NCBI RefSeq assembly: GCF_036250675.1
Contig: NZ_CP109592.1
Location: 9,610,001-9,674,000, forward strand
DNA length: 64,000 nucleotides
Origin: Streptomyces sp. NBC_01689
GTDB lineage: Bacteria > Actinomycetota > Actinomycetes > Streptomycetales > Streptomycetaceae
Reading direction: 5' to 3'
In this document: piece by piece, positions 34,141-42,557 of the stretch
Layout of the letters: every line of letters begins with the position of its first letter
How positions within the stretch are numbered: position 1 is the first letter of the stretch
Made by a program: the position numbers and the translations under genes
The notes under the pieces: model-generated
Told to the model about the DNA's origin: nothing
The model's database searches: none
Seen by the model: the letters and a program-made list of their open reading frames with translations, nothing else

Positions 34141-34243
34141 TTTCCTGCCCCCGGCCCCGCCGCGCGGTGACGGCCGCCGGTCAGGTGGCGGCCGGCCGGA
34201 GGAAGGGACCGCAAGGAGGGTGCCGGGGGAGGGGAGGGGGCGG

Positions 34244-35239
34244 TCAGGGGGCTGCCGGGCGGGCGGCGGCCTGTTCGACCTCGTCCACGAGCCGGGCGTG
34301 GTCCAGGACGGCCTCGGTGTGCGGGGTGAAGTCCTCGCCGTCGAGGACGGCGCGGGCGAAGACGCCCGCGATGTTGGTGAAGTGGGCGTCGGGCGCGAGG
34401 CGGATCTCCTCGACGCCGGCGCCGCGTTCGACGTGCAGGACGGGCACATGCTCGTCGGGGGTGCTGAAGGCGCGTTCCAGGCGCAGCCGTCCCCGGCTGC
34501 CCCACAGGTCGTATCCGCTGCGGTAGGCGTGCTCGACGCCGTAGGCGAGCTGGGCCGCCGCCCCGGAGGGCGCCGTCAGCAGGGCGCCGCCGGCGGGGGC
34601 GGGTCCGTGCGGGCCGGCCGCGCGGACATGGGCGCCGGCCACCCGCAGGCCGGGGCCCAGGAAGAGCCGGGCGGCGCGCAGCGGGTAGGCGGCGACCTCG
34701 GGCAGGGTGCTGGCGCGCCGATGGGTGCCGTCGCTCTCGCGGCGCAGCGGGATGCCGAACTCGGAGCCGAACAGCTGCAGTTCGCCGATCAGCCCGTCGT
34801 CGAGGAGCCGGCGGACCCGGGCGTGCTGGGAGTGGTGCAGGAACATGAAGCTCTCCATCAGCAGCAGGCCGCGCTCGCGGGCGAGACAGACCGCCTTGTC
34901 CGCGTCGGCGTACCGCAGGGCGAACGGCTTCTCGCACAGCACGTGCTTGCCGGCCGCCAGCGCCCGCAGCGTCCACTGCGCGTGCAGCTCGGGCGGCAGC
35001 GGCAGGTACACCGCGTCCACGTCCTCGCGTTCCAGCAGCCGTGCGTAGCCGGTCACCGGCGTGCCGCCGAACCGGTCGGTGAACGCGCGCGCCCTGGCGG
35101 GGGTGCGGCTGGCCACGGCGGTCACCTCGACGAGCGGCTGGCGGGCCATCGAGGGCAGCATGCGCCGCCCGGCGATGTCCGCGCAGCCCAGCACGCCGAT
35201 CCGCAGCACCGGGCCCCTCGGTCCTCCCGGCCCGCTCAC
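34244..35239 (-). CDS. NDP-hexose 3-ketoreductase (Gfo/Idh/MocA family)
   Basis: A 331-residue Gfo/Idh oxidoreductase. The Rossmann motif is RIGVLGCADIAGRRMLP and the sugar-dehydrogenase motif is GKHVLCEKPFAL, which contains the conserved EKP. In deoxysugar clusters this family reduces the 3-keto group left by the 2,3-dehydratase. The GTG at 35239 overlaps the stop of the 2,3-dehydratase gene (GTGA), so the two are translated together. A second GTG at MLRIGV is possible. Confidence 0.88.
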   Translation of the reverse strand: MSGPGGPRGPVLRIGVLGCADIAGRRMLPSMARQPLVEVTAVASRTPARARAFTDRFGGTPVTGYARLLEREDVDAVYLPLPPELHAQWTLRALAAGKHVLCEKPFALRYADADKAVCLARERGLLLMESFMFLHHSQHARVRRLLDDGLIGELQLFGSEFGIPLRRESDGTHRRASTLPEVAAYPLRAARLFLGPGLRVAGAHVRAAGPHGPAPAGGALLTAPSGAAAQLAYGVEHAYRSGYDLWGSRGRLRLERAFSTPDEHVPVLHVERGAGVEEIRLAPDAHFTNIAGVFARAVLDGEDFTPHTEAVLDHARLVDEVEQAAARPAAP

Positions 35240-36636
35240 CGGGCGTACGTCCCGCCGCGCGCCCACGCCGCGCGCAGTCCGGTCAGCAGCGTACGGGCCT
35301 CGATGTTGAGGTAGTTGCTGTGCCGCAGCAGCGCCGACATCTGGTCGGCGGTCACCCACAGGAAGTCCTCGGGCACGTCGACGGGGAAGTCGTCGCCGAC
35401 CTCCATCAGGACGTAGCGGTTGCCGGCGTGGTGGAAGCGGCCGCCCTCCTCGGACTGCACGGTGTCGTAGAGCAGGGAGCCCGGAGCGGCCCGCAGGACC
35501 AGGTCCAGGAACTGCGGCCGGCTCGGCGCGGGCAGGGTCAGCGCGCGGCCCGGCTGGCACTGCACGGTGGGGCCGAGCTCCGCGACGTCCAGCACGCCCG
35601 CCTCGGAGCGGGCGTGCGCCAGCAGGTGCGGCACACCGCCGATGCGGCGCACCAGGAACGCGGACAGGCCCTGTTCGGCCGGTGCGAGCAGCGGCTGGGT
35701 CCAGCGGGTGACCTCGCGGTTGGCGGCGGCCACGGACGCGGCGATGACGGTGAAGTGGTGGCCGCTGTCGTGGGAGATCCCGTCCTCGGTGCGCCGCCAG
35801 CGCCGGACGGCCGACAGCGGCATGCTGGTCTGCACCAGCTCCCGGTGCGCCTTGATCTCGGTGAGGCGGTTGAGGAGGTGTTCCATGGAGTGCAGCGGGG
35901 GCCCCTCGTCGGCGAAGGACGGGATCAGCGACAGCACGGTCCGGGCGTCCATGTTGACGACGTTCGACTCGTGCAGCAGCTGATGGATCTGACCGAGCGT
36001 CAGCCATACGAAGTCCTCGTGCGCGGGCACCGGGCCGAGCGCCTCCACCACCATGTTCCGGTTGCGCTTGCGCAGGAACCAGGAGCCCTGTTCGGACTGC
36101 AGGGAGTCGAACAGCACCCGTGAGGCGGTCCGCGGCGGCGCGAAGTACTCGATGTGCGTGACGGGGGCGCCGCGGTGCACACCGGTGTAGTTGCTGCGGG
36201 TGGCCTGCACGGTGGGGGACAGCTGGACGGTCTCGATGTTGCCGGGTTCCATCTTGGCCTGCATCAGGCAGTGCAGGACGCCGTCGAACTCCTTGACGAC
36301 GATGCCCAGGATGCCGATCTCCGGCTGGTTGATGATGGGCTGCGACCAGGACGCGGCGTGCCCGTTCCACTCGGCGCGCACATGCAGGCCCTCGACGGAG
36401 AAGAACCGGCCGCTGTCGTGCACCAGGTTCCCGGTGGCGCCCTGGAAGCGCCAGCCGACCAGTTCGCGGAAGGGGATGCGCCGCACCTCGTAGCGGTTGG
36501 CGCGGCGCTGCTCGGCGAACCATTCGCGGAAGACCGGATTGGGTGTCACCGGGCTGTCCAGGGTCTGGGCCGACAGTGTGAAGCGCCGCCCGAGGCCGGT
36601 GAGGGCGCCCGGGGGCACCGCGTGGGTGATGGTCAT
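35236..36636 (-). CDS. NDP-hexose 2,3-dehydratase
   Basis: A 466-residue protein made of two homologous halves, as is normal for this family. Repeated features are SVEGLHVRAEWNGHAASW / FTVIAASVAAANREVTRW, LMQAKMEPGN / LAHARSEAGV and PTVQATRSNYTG / PTVQCQPGRALT. It removes the C2 hydroxyl of the 4-keto-6-deoxy sugar, giving the 2-deoxy series. The ATG at 36636 has an AGGAG site nine bases upstream. The gene diverges from the glycosyltransferase. Confidence 0.93.
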   Translation of the reverse strand: MTITHAVPPGALTGLGRRFTLSAQTLDSPVTPNPVFREWFAEQRRANRYEVRRIPFRELVGWRFQGATGNLVHDSGRFFSVEGLHVRAEWNGHAASWSQPIINQPEIGILGIVVKEFDGVLHCLMQAKMEPGNIETVQLSPTVQATRSNYTGVHRGAPVTHIEYFAPPRTASRVLFDSLQSEQGSWFLRKRNRNMVVEALGPVPAHEDFVWLTLGQIHQLLHESNVVNMDARTVLSLIPSFADEGPPLHSMEHLLNRLTEIKAHRELVQTSMPLSAVRRWRRTEDGISHDSGHHFTVIAASVAAANREVTRWTQPLLAPAEQGLSAFLVRRIGGVPHLLAHARSEAGVLDVAELGPTVQCQPGRALTLPAPSRPQFLDLVLRAAPGSLLYDTVQSEEGGRFHHAGNRYVLMEVGDDFPVDVPEDFLWVTADQMSALLRHSNYLNIEARTLLTGLRAAWARGGTYAR

Positions 36637-36835
36637 CGAACATGACTCCTTCGCCGTGTCCCGTGCGACCGGGGCCGGGCCGCCGCCCCTGACGATCCGC
36701 CAGGGGGATCGGCCGTTGCTGGAGGGCGCCTCGAAACGTCCCGCACGGCGGCTGGAGCCGCCCCCGCCGCCGGGGCCGGGGGAGCGGGCCCCGGGCCCGC
36801 CCACCAGGGCCGACCTGCCGTCCAAGACTCGGGTG

Positions 36836-36866
36836 TTGTCAGCGCTAGAATTATTGTCAGTGGTAG
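36836..36866 (+). promoter_or_regulatory. Operator of two YTRTCARYGSTAR repeats before the glycosyltransferase
   Basis: TTGTCAGCGCTAG (36836) and TTGTCAGTGGTAG (36854) are direct repeats exactly 18 bp apart. A TACGCT hexamer lies about 20 bp later, close before the ATG at 36901. The same 18-bp arrangement occurs in front of the TetR gene at 40673. Confidence 0.7.
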
Positions 36867-36900
36867 ACAACGGGGGTGGGCGTCCTTACGCTGAGGCGGT

Positions 36901-38088
36901 ATGAGAATCCTCTTTGCCAGCGCGGGCAACTTCGGGCACGTGTATCCCCTGCTTCCCTTGGCGAAGGCCGCGCGCGCCGCGGGCCACGAGGTGGTGTTCG
37001 CCACCGGCGAGCAGCTCCACCCGGCCCTGCGGGCCGCCGGCCTGGAGCCGGTGGCGGCGGGCCGCTCGGTCCCCGAGGCGTTCATGGAAGCAGTGCGCGG
37101 TAGTGACTCCCTGGAGCACGAGGGCGCCGACCTGGGCGCCCAGGACGTGCCGCCCGAGGTGCTGGCGGACCTGCATGTGAAGGTGTTCGGTTCGGTGCTG
37201 CCCCGCTGGGTGGCCGCCGACCTCGCCCCCGTCCTCACCGGCCTGCGCCCCGACCTCGTCGTCTACGAGGCGATGAACCCGGGCGCCGCCTTCGCCGCCC
37301 GGCTGGCGGGCGTGCCCGCCGTCGCGCACGGCGTCGGGGTGATGGCGATGGGCGCCGAAGAGGCCCGCATCCAGGAGGAGTTGCTGGCCACCGCCGCCGA
37401 CCTGGGCGTGGACGTGCCGTACGGCCGGCTGCTGGCACTGGCCGCCACCTACATCGACATCTGCCCGCCCAGCCTGCAGGACCCCGGCTTCCTGGCCGCC
37501 CCGCTGCCCCGCATCGAGCAGCGCCCCGTCGCCTACGGCGAGCCGGGCGAACTGCCGGCCGGCATCCGCGACGCGGACGGCCCGTTCGTCTACCTGACCC
37601 TGGGCACCGCGCTGGGCTCGGTCGACGTGCTGCGCACGGTCATCGACGGGCTGCTGCCGCTGCAGGTGCCGGTCCTGGTGGCGACCGGCCCCGTGGTCGC
37701 CGTCGCCGACCTGGGCGAACTGCCCGAGCGCGTGGTGGCGGTGGAGTGGGTGGCCCAGCCCGAGGCGCTGCGGCGGGCGGCCCTGGTGGTCCAGCACGGC
37801 GGCGCGGGCACCACACTCGCCGCGCTGGCGGCCGCCCTGCCCCAGCTGATCCTGCCGCAGGGCGCCGACGGCCCCGCCAACGGCACCGCCGTACGCGACG
37901 CCGGCGCCGGCGAAGTGATCTTCGCCGGTGATCTGACGGCCGACGCGGTCACCGAACAGGCCCGCCGCATCCTGGGCGACGAGAGCTACCGGGACGCGGC
38001 CCGCAAGGTCGCCGCCGAGATCGCCGCGATGCCCGACCCCGCCGAGACCGCCGCCCGCCTGCCGCAGTTCACCACCCGGCCCGCCTGA
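36901..38088 (+). CDS. Glycosyltransferase (GT1 family)
   Basis: A GT-B fold glycosyltransferase of 395 residues. The N-terminal acceptor part begins MRILFASAGNFGHVYPLLPL, and the donor-binding motif VVQHGGAGTTLAAL is near residue 300, followed by PQLILPQGADGPANG. It is the only glycosyltransferase seen and should attach the dideoxyhexose to the aglycone. It lacks a helper P450-like partner. The short distance from the -10-like TACGCT to the ATG suggests a short or no leader. Confidence 0.93.
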   Translation: MRILFASAGNFGHVYPLLPLAKAARAAGHEVVFATGEQLHPALRAAGLEPVAAGRSVPEAFMEAVRGSDSLEHEGADLGAQDVPPEVLADLHVKVFGSVLPRWVAADLAPVLTGLRPDLVVYEAMNPGAAFAARLAGVPAVAHGVGVMAMGAEEARIQEELLATAADLGVDVPYGRLLALAATYIDICPPSLQDPGFLAAPLPRIEQRPVAYGEPGELPAGIRDADGPFVYLTLGTALGSVDVLRTVIDGLLPLQVPVLVATGPVVAVADLGELPERVVAVEWVAQPEALRRAALVVQHGGAGTTLAALAAALPQLILPQGADGPANGTAVRDAGAGEVIFAGDLTADAVTEQARRILGDESYRDAARKVAAEIAAMPDPAETAARLPQFTTRPA

Positions 38089-38335
38089 CCCGCCTCGATC
38101 GCCCGAACGGCCCGAACCCCTGGGCCCGTTGGGCCCGTCCGCCTCCGGGTGCCGATCCGCCGGCCGCCCGGTCCACGGCTCCGGTGCGCGCGTGCACTCC
38201 CCCGGTACGCGCGCACCGGATGCCCCCCCGCCCGCCGCGGGGCACGGCGCCGGTGCCCTCCGGCTCCCGGCCGTACGGCGCCGGCCCGCACCGCCCGGCC
38301 CCCGGGTGCCCGTACGGCGGCGTCCGCCCGGACGG

Positions 38336-38740
38336 GGATGCGGGTGTCCGGCGACGTGCACGGCACGCGCCGAGCCGCCGTGCCCCCGAGGCCACCGTCG
38401 TCCGCCGTCGTCCGCCGTCGTCCGCCGTACGGCGGGTCCTCCGCCGCGCGCCGCGTCCTTTCGCGGTACGCGCGGGCGGCCGGAGCACCCCGCGGCGCCG
38501 GGCCCGCAACCCGGTGACGGGATGGCGGAGTTGGGGGGGCGCTGGGGGTGCGGGTGTCCGGTGACGTGGTACGGCGGGCGCCGGGCCGAGGTGCCGAGGT
38601 CGCCGGGAGTCGCCGTAGGGCGCGTCCCCCCGCCGCGTGTGGCGTCCTTTCGCCGTACGGTGCGGGCGGCCGGCGTGCCCGGTGGCCCCGGGCCCCGCAA
38701 CCCAACTGGCCGGGCGGCGCAGTTGGGGACCGGGGGTGTG
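38336..38740. repeat. About 205-bp imperfect direct duplication and a 10-bp tandem repeat
   Basis: The 650-bp gap between the converging glycosyltransferase and condensation genes has no supported gene. Two diverged copies (about 38336-38539 and 38545-38740) share GCGGGTGTCCGG, GCGTCCTTTCGC and CGGGCGGCCGG blocks in the same order. At 38396-38425 CGTCGTCCGC is repeated three times exactly. Confidence 0.7.
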
Positions 38741-38742
38741 GG

Positions 38743-40488
38743 TCAGGGCAGGGCGAGAGGGCGGGCGGCGGGTGTGCCCGCGCGGGCGGCCGGGCTCTTC
38801 GGCAGGTCGTCGGCCGGAGCGAGTGCCAGGTCGTCGACCGGGGTGTGCGGGGGCGAGGTCACCAGTGCCGTCAGTGCGGCGCGCAGCGCGCGGGCGAGCT
38901 GTGCGGCCTGTGCCCGGGGGAGTCGCGCGGAGGCGAACTCCAGGCTCAGCAGCGGGTGTTCGTGCCAGCGCAGCACCGTCAGGGCGGCGTCCGCGGTGAC
39001 GGCGCCGGAGTGTCCGTGATGGAAGCGCGCGGTCAGGGCGCCCGTCCGCAGGCTCGCGGGCAGCAACTCGTCGCGGGCCGCGAACGTCACCCGCGCCGGG
39101 GCGGGAGGGAGAGGGCCCGAGGGTGCTGCCGCACCGCGCACCGCCGCGCCGTCGTCCGGATCCGCGTACTGCAGCGCCTCGCTGAACGCGCAGGCGACAC
39201 CGCGCAGGAAGTAGTCGACGCCGCCCTCCAGTTCACAGACCACCGGGGCGGTCGCCGCGCACGGCACGACGGTGCCGAGGAGTTCCGCGGTGGGCCGGCC
39301 CGGCATCTCGGCATCCACCAGCAGCCGTTCACGGCCCGTGCGCCGGCCCACGGCCAGCGCCCAGGCCGCCAGCAGCACCGTGCTGTGCGGCACGCCGGCC
39401 CGCCGGGCCGTCGCGTCGGCCGCGTCCCGCAGCCTCGTGCCGAGTCCCAGCAGCAGCCGCTCGCCACGGACGTCGCGGGCGGCCGCCGGTGCTGACCCGG
39501 GCATTCCGGCGCGGGCGGCGGCCACAGCGCGCCGCAGCCCGGCAGACTCGGTGTGGTCGGTGCGGTCGGCAGACTCGGCGTGTCGGGGGTGTTCGGGGTG
39601 CGGGGCGCGCTGGGGGTGTTCGGGGTGCGGGGCGGCTCCGGGCGGCAGCATCCGTACGGGGCCGCCCGGAGCCGCCCCGCCGCGGCCGGGTGTGTCCGGG
39701 CCGGGCCGCGGCGCACGGTCCAGCGGGCGGCGGCGCACGGCGCGGTCGTAGTCGGCGAGCAGTTCCTGCCACACCAGGGCGGCCGAGCGGCTGTCGGCCA
39801 CGGCGTCGTGGTGGACGAACGACAGCAGATGGCGACCGGTGGCCAGCGGGGTCAGCGCGAAGGCCAGCGGCGGCAGGCCGGGCCGGGTGACCAGCCGCCC
39901 GGCCCGCACGGCCAGCCGCGCGTGCGCCGCCGCCACCAGGTCCTCGCCCGGGCCCCCGGCCACCGCCTCCAGCGTGACCAGCGACGGGGGGCAGACGGCG
40001 AGCACCCGCCGCACGGGCCCGCGCGTGGTGGCGGCGAACGCGGTCCGCAGGCCCTCGTGCCGAGCGCTGAGGGCGGCCAGCGCGCGGCGCAGCGCGTCCG
40101 TGTCCAGCGGGCCGGACAGTTCGGCGCTCAGGATCCGGGTCACCGCCCCGGCCCCGGCCTCCCGTTCGGCGGCCAGCGCCGCCGACTGCCCCGGCAGCAG
40201 CGCCCGTACGGCCGCTCCCCGCTCCACGCCGCCCGCGGCCCGCACCGGGGCGGGCCGCGCCCGGGCCAGTACGTCAGCGAGGGGGGCGGGACCCAGCAGC
40301 TGCGCCAGGTCCACGGCCAGGCCCAACTGCCGCTCGGCGCGCGCCTGCAGCCGTACGGCCTGTCCGAGGCCGCCGCCCAGCGTGATGAAGGGGGACCCCG
40401 CCGCCCCGGCCGGCAGGACGCGCCGGTCGCCGCCGATGACGTCCGCGGCCAGATCGAGCAGCTCCTCCAGGGGAGTCGGCGTCAGCAT
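38743..40488 (-). CDS. Stand-alone NRPS condensation protein with degenerate carrier domain
   Basis: A 581-residue protein. The first 80 residues resemble a carrier domain, but the serine site reads FITLGGGLGQAVRLQ, without serine. A condensation domain follows (SARHEGLRTAF and FVHHDAVADSRS near residue 225), keeping the HHxxxD motif although the final Gly is Ser. A Pro/His-rich insert (HPEHPQRAPHPEHPRH) splits the domain. It may couple the polyene acyl chain to an amine or amino acid in trans. The NRPS in this window has a condensation domain without HH, so this protein may replace it. Confidence 0.85.
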   Translation of the reverse strand: MLTPTPLEELLDLAADVIGGDRRVLPAGAAGSPFITLGGGLGQAVRLQARAERQLGLAVDLAQLLGPAPLADVLARARPAPVRAAGGVERGAAVRALLPGQSAALAAEREAGAGAVTRILSAELSGPLDTDALRRALAALSARHEGLRTAFAATTRGPVRRVLAVCPPSLVTLEAVAGGPGEDLVAAAHARLAVRAGRLVTRPGLPPLAFALTPLATGRHLLSFVHHDAVADSRSAALVWQELLADYDRAVRRRPLDRAPRPGPDTPGRGGAAPGGPVRMLPPGAAPHPEHPQRAPHPEHPRHAESADRTDHTESAGLRRAVAAARAGMPGSAPAAARDVRGERLLLGLGTRLRDAADATARRAGVPHSTVLLAAWALAVGRRTGRERLLVDAEMPGRPTAELLGTVVPCAATAPVVCELEGGVDYFLRGVACAFSEALQYADPDDGAAVRGAAAPSGPLPPAPARVTFAARDELLPASLRTGALTARFHHGHSGAVTADAALTVLRWHEHPLLSLEFASARLPRAQAAQLARALRAALTALVTSPPHTPVDDLALAPADDLPKSPAARAGTPAARPLALP

Positions 40489-40520
40489 GGGTGGCCCTCT
40501 CTGTGGGCAGTCGTGCCCCG

Positions 40521-40552
40521 ATGCTGGCGCCCCTGCCTCGAAGGCCGCTCGA
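40521..40552 (-). promoter_or_regulatory. SARP-type operator and promoter of the condensation gene
   Basis: On the minus strand TCGAGCG and TCGAGGC are 11 bp apart and AGGGGCGC (8 bp) separates the second from CAGCAT, the -10 (40526 to 40521). The condensation gene starts at 40488. Confidence 0.68.
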
Positions 40553-40626
40553 ACGCGGCCGCACGCGGGCACTCCGCCCCGCCGCACGGAGCGCCCCCGA
40601 CCCCGCCGATTTCAAAGGCAGAAACC

Positions 40627-40657
40627 CTATCACTGACAGCTCGATTATCGCTGAAAG
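40627..40657 (+). promoter_or_regulatory. Autoregulatory operator of the TetR gene
   Basis: CTATCACTGACAG (40627) and TTATCGCTGAAAG (40645) are direct repeats 18 bp apart, in reverse orientation to the motif YTRTCARYGSTAR. They end 16 bases before the TetR start, so the encoded protein is the best candidate for binding this motif here and elsewhere. Confidence 0.7.
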
Positions 40658-40672
40658 TGCTAAAGTCGGGCC

Positions 40673-41281
40673 ATGACGCTCCGAGAACGACGCCTGCGCG
40701 AGCAGGCCCAGCGCCACCGCCTGATCCTCACCACGGCCCGCGAGATGGCCGAGGCCGAAGGCTGGGACTACGTCACCACGCGGCGTCTCGCGGACCGTAT
40801 CGAATACAGCCAGCCCGTGCTGTACCAGCACTTCAAGAACAAGGACGCCATCGTCCACGCGGTCGCGCTGGAGGGTCTCGCCGAACTCGCGGCCGAGCTG
40901 CGCGCCGCCCGCCTGGGCACGCCGGACCCGCGCGGCGCCCTGGACGCGGTGGCCCGCGCCTACGTCGACTTCGCCGCGCGCGGACCCGTCCTCTACCAGG
41001 CCATGCTCACCCTCGACCCGGGAGACGACGGCACCCCCGAGGAGACCCCCGGCACCGGGGACGCACCGGCGCCGCTCGCGGACGTCCTCGCCGAGATCGG
41101 CCTCGCCGTCGCACCCGTCGCCGCCGGCCGCGACGGCGATCTGCTGGCCGAGGTCCTGTGGAGCGCCTGGCACGGTCTGGCCGTCCTGACCGGGGGAGGC
41201 CGGCTGCGCCCGGGCCTCACCGGCCGGCGGCTGGCCGCGCTCACCGAGGTTCTCCTCGGCCCCGCCGCCCAGCCCGCCTGA
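40673..41281 (+). CDS. TetR-family regulator, likely pathway repressor
   Basis: A 202-residue TetR protein. The DNA-binding helices are in LILTTAREMAEAEGWDYVTT and RRLADRIEYSQPVLYQHFKN. The C-terminal part includes GLAELAAELRAARLG and ARAYVDFAARGPVLYQAML, in the TetR_C style. The ATG at 40673 directly follows the 18-bp repeats. As the same repeats occur at three other promoters of the locus, this gene probably controls a regulon of the DUF1772/FAD pair, the aldo/keto reductase operon and the glycosyltransferase. Confidence 0.9.
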   Translation: MTLRERRLREQAQRHRLILTTAREMAEAEGWDYVTTRRLADRIEYSQPVLYQHFKNKDAIVHAVALEGLAELAAELRAARLGTPDPRGALDAVARAYVDFAARGPVLYQAMLTLDPGDDGTPEETPGTGDAPAPLADVLAEIGLAVAPVAAGRDGDLLAEVLWSAWHGLAVLTGGGRLRPGLTGRRLAALTEVLLGPAAQPA

Positions 41282-41520
41282 CGGACGGACAGGACGGGCG
41301 GGCGGGACGGACACGCCTGACCCGACGGACGCGACCGGCACACGCCCACGGGCCCCGACCGCGGGCGCGCCCCGGCCCCGCGCGCCCCGGTCCCGCATGC
41401 CTGGTGGGCCCGGAGCCGGGCAGGCTCGCCGTCAGCCCCGCCCGGCCGTACGCCGGTCGAGGAGCGCGCCCGTTCGGGGCCTGCCGGTTCGGGGGCATTC
41501 CCGGGCCGGGGCGTGGTGGT

Positions 41521-41982
41521 TCAGACCGGGGTCCTGGCCGTCTCGGCCTGCTGCTCCGGCTCGGCGGGTCCGGCTCCGGCGGGCTCGTTCAGCCGCTTGC
41601 CGAGCAGTACGAACAGCAGGATGAGGCCGACCGTGAGCAGGGTGTGCCCCAGGCCCGCGGTGAGCGGGACCGCCTCGGGCACGTGGTCGCCGAGCACGGT
41701 CTCGGTGCCGTGCACGAACATCATGGCGACGGTGATCGCGATGCCCGCGTTGTAGAACCAGAAGAAGTACGTGAACAGTTTCGTCCCGGACAGCCCGAAC
41801 TGCTTGTCCAGGGCGAGGACGATGAGGAACCCCATCATGCCCAGCGCGAGGAGGTGGGTGTGCATGAGCGCCAGCTGGGTGTCACCGTCGAAGTCTTTGG
41901 CTTTGGTGAACTCCCGGTAGTACAGACCGGAGATCACTCCCAGGATCATGTAGACGTGTGCCGCGTAATACGACTTCCGCAT
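41521..41982 (-). CDS. DUF2871 family membrane protein
   Basis: A 153-residue protein with four predicted membrane helices, fitting DUF2871: YYAAHVYMILGVISGLYYRE, LALMHTHLLALGMMGFLIVL, FFWFYNAGIAITVAMMFVHG and LGHTLLTVGLILLFVLL. Histidines in several helices could bind a cofactor. The ATG at 41982 was chosen over a TTG at 42018 because GGGAGC lies at a proper distance. The function is unknown. Confidence 0.8.
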   Translation of the reverse strand: MRKSYYAAHVYMILGVISGLYYREFTKAKDFDGDTQLALMHTHLLALGMMGFLIVLALDKQFGLSGTKLFTYFFWFYNAGIAITVAMMFVHGTETVLGDHVPEAVPLTAGLGHTLLTVGLILLFVLLGKRLNEPAGAGPAEPEQQAETARTPV

Positions 41983-42084
41983 CCCCGTGCTCGCTCCCTG
42001 CTGGTCATTGCCGGTCAATTCAGGCCTTCACGGGGGCCATTGAAGCACTCCGGCGTGAGCCCTTCGCCCGTTTTCGGAGATCGT

Positions 42085-42127
42085 TCGAGCCCGCCTCCAG
42101 CGGGTCTCGAGGGCCTCTGCGAAGTCC
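42085..42127 (+). promoter_or_regulatory. Three SARP-type heptamers before two small secreted peptides
   Basis: TCGAGCC (42085), TCCAGCG (42096) and TCGAGGG (42107) recur at 11 bp. The -10 after eight bases (AAGTCC) is poor, so this site is less certain than the others. It could serve the small-ORF operon from 42181. Confidence 0.5.
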
Positions 42128-42180
42128 CGGGCCACGCTGGGGCGTCGAGGTTCGTCCCCCGCAGAACGAGAGGCATCCGC

Positions 42181-42318
42181 ATGAGGCACTCCCGTACGGT
42201 CGCGGCCGTCGCCGCGGTCACCGGACTGGTCCTGGCCGCCGCGGGCGCGGCGAGCGCCCAGGTCACGCCCGGGCCCGTCACCCCGCCGTCGCCGCGCGAC
42301 CCGGAGGAGGCGGTATGA
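42181..42318 (+). CDS. 45-residue secreted peptide
   Basis: A short protein with a clear signal peptide: MRHSRTVAAVAAVTGLVLAA, ending in GAASA with likely cleavage before QVTPG. The mature part would be only about 19 residues, rich in proline and acidic at the end (PPSPRDPEEAV). The next gene overlaps it and has a related signal region, so this is half of a tandem pair. No function is known. Confidence 0.65.
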   Translation: MRHSRTVAAVAAVTGLVLAAAGAASAQVTPGPVTPPSPRDPEEAV

Positions 42319-42557
42319 AGCACCCCCGCGGCGCCACGGGCGTCGCCGCCGCCGTCGCGGCCACCGGGCTCGTCCTGGCCGCCGCGGGCGCGGCACCCGC
42401 GCAGCCGCGCACCGGCCCGGAGCGCATCACCTCACGCGCACAGCTGGCCCGCGACATCGCCGGCGCGGTGGCCCGGGAACAGGCCGCCGCGAGCTCGCCG
42501 TTGTCCCCGGCGGCGCGGGGACTGAGCGTCGACGTCCCGGCCGTGCTGCCGTGCTGA
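42315..42557 (+). CDS. 80-residue secreted peptide, paralogue of the preceding gene
   Basis: Starts with ATG overlapping the previous stop. The signal peptide VAAAVAATGLVLAAAGAAPA closely resembles that of the preceding gene, so the pair likely arose by duplication. The mature part has ERITSRAQLARDIAGAVARE, an amphipathic helix, and ends with DVPAVLPC, a single C-terminal cysteine. It also overlaps the next gene. No family is recognised. Confidence 0.65.
   Translation: MKHPRGATGVAAAVAATGLVLAAAGAAPAQPRTGPERITSRAQLARDIAGAVAREQAAASSPLSPAARGLSVDVPAVLPC

Noticed and set aside
36715..36760. Further SARP site upstream of the 2,3-dehydratase (TCGAGGC and TCCAGCA on the minus strand)
   Set aside because: The heptamers are 11 bp apart, but no acceptable -10 follows at 8 bp, so it was not listed as a feature.
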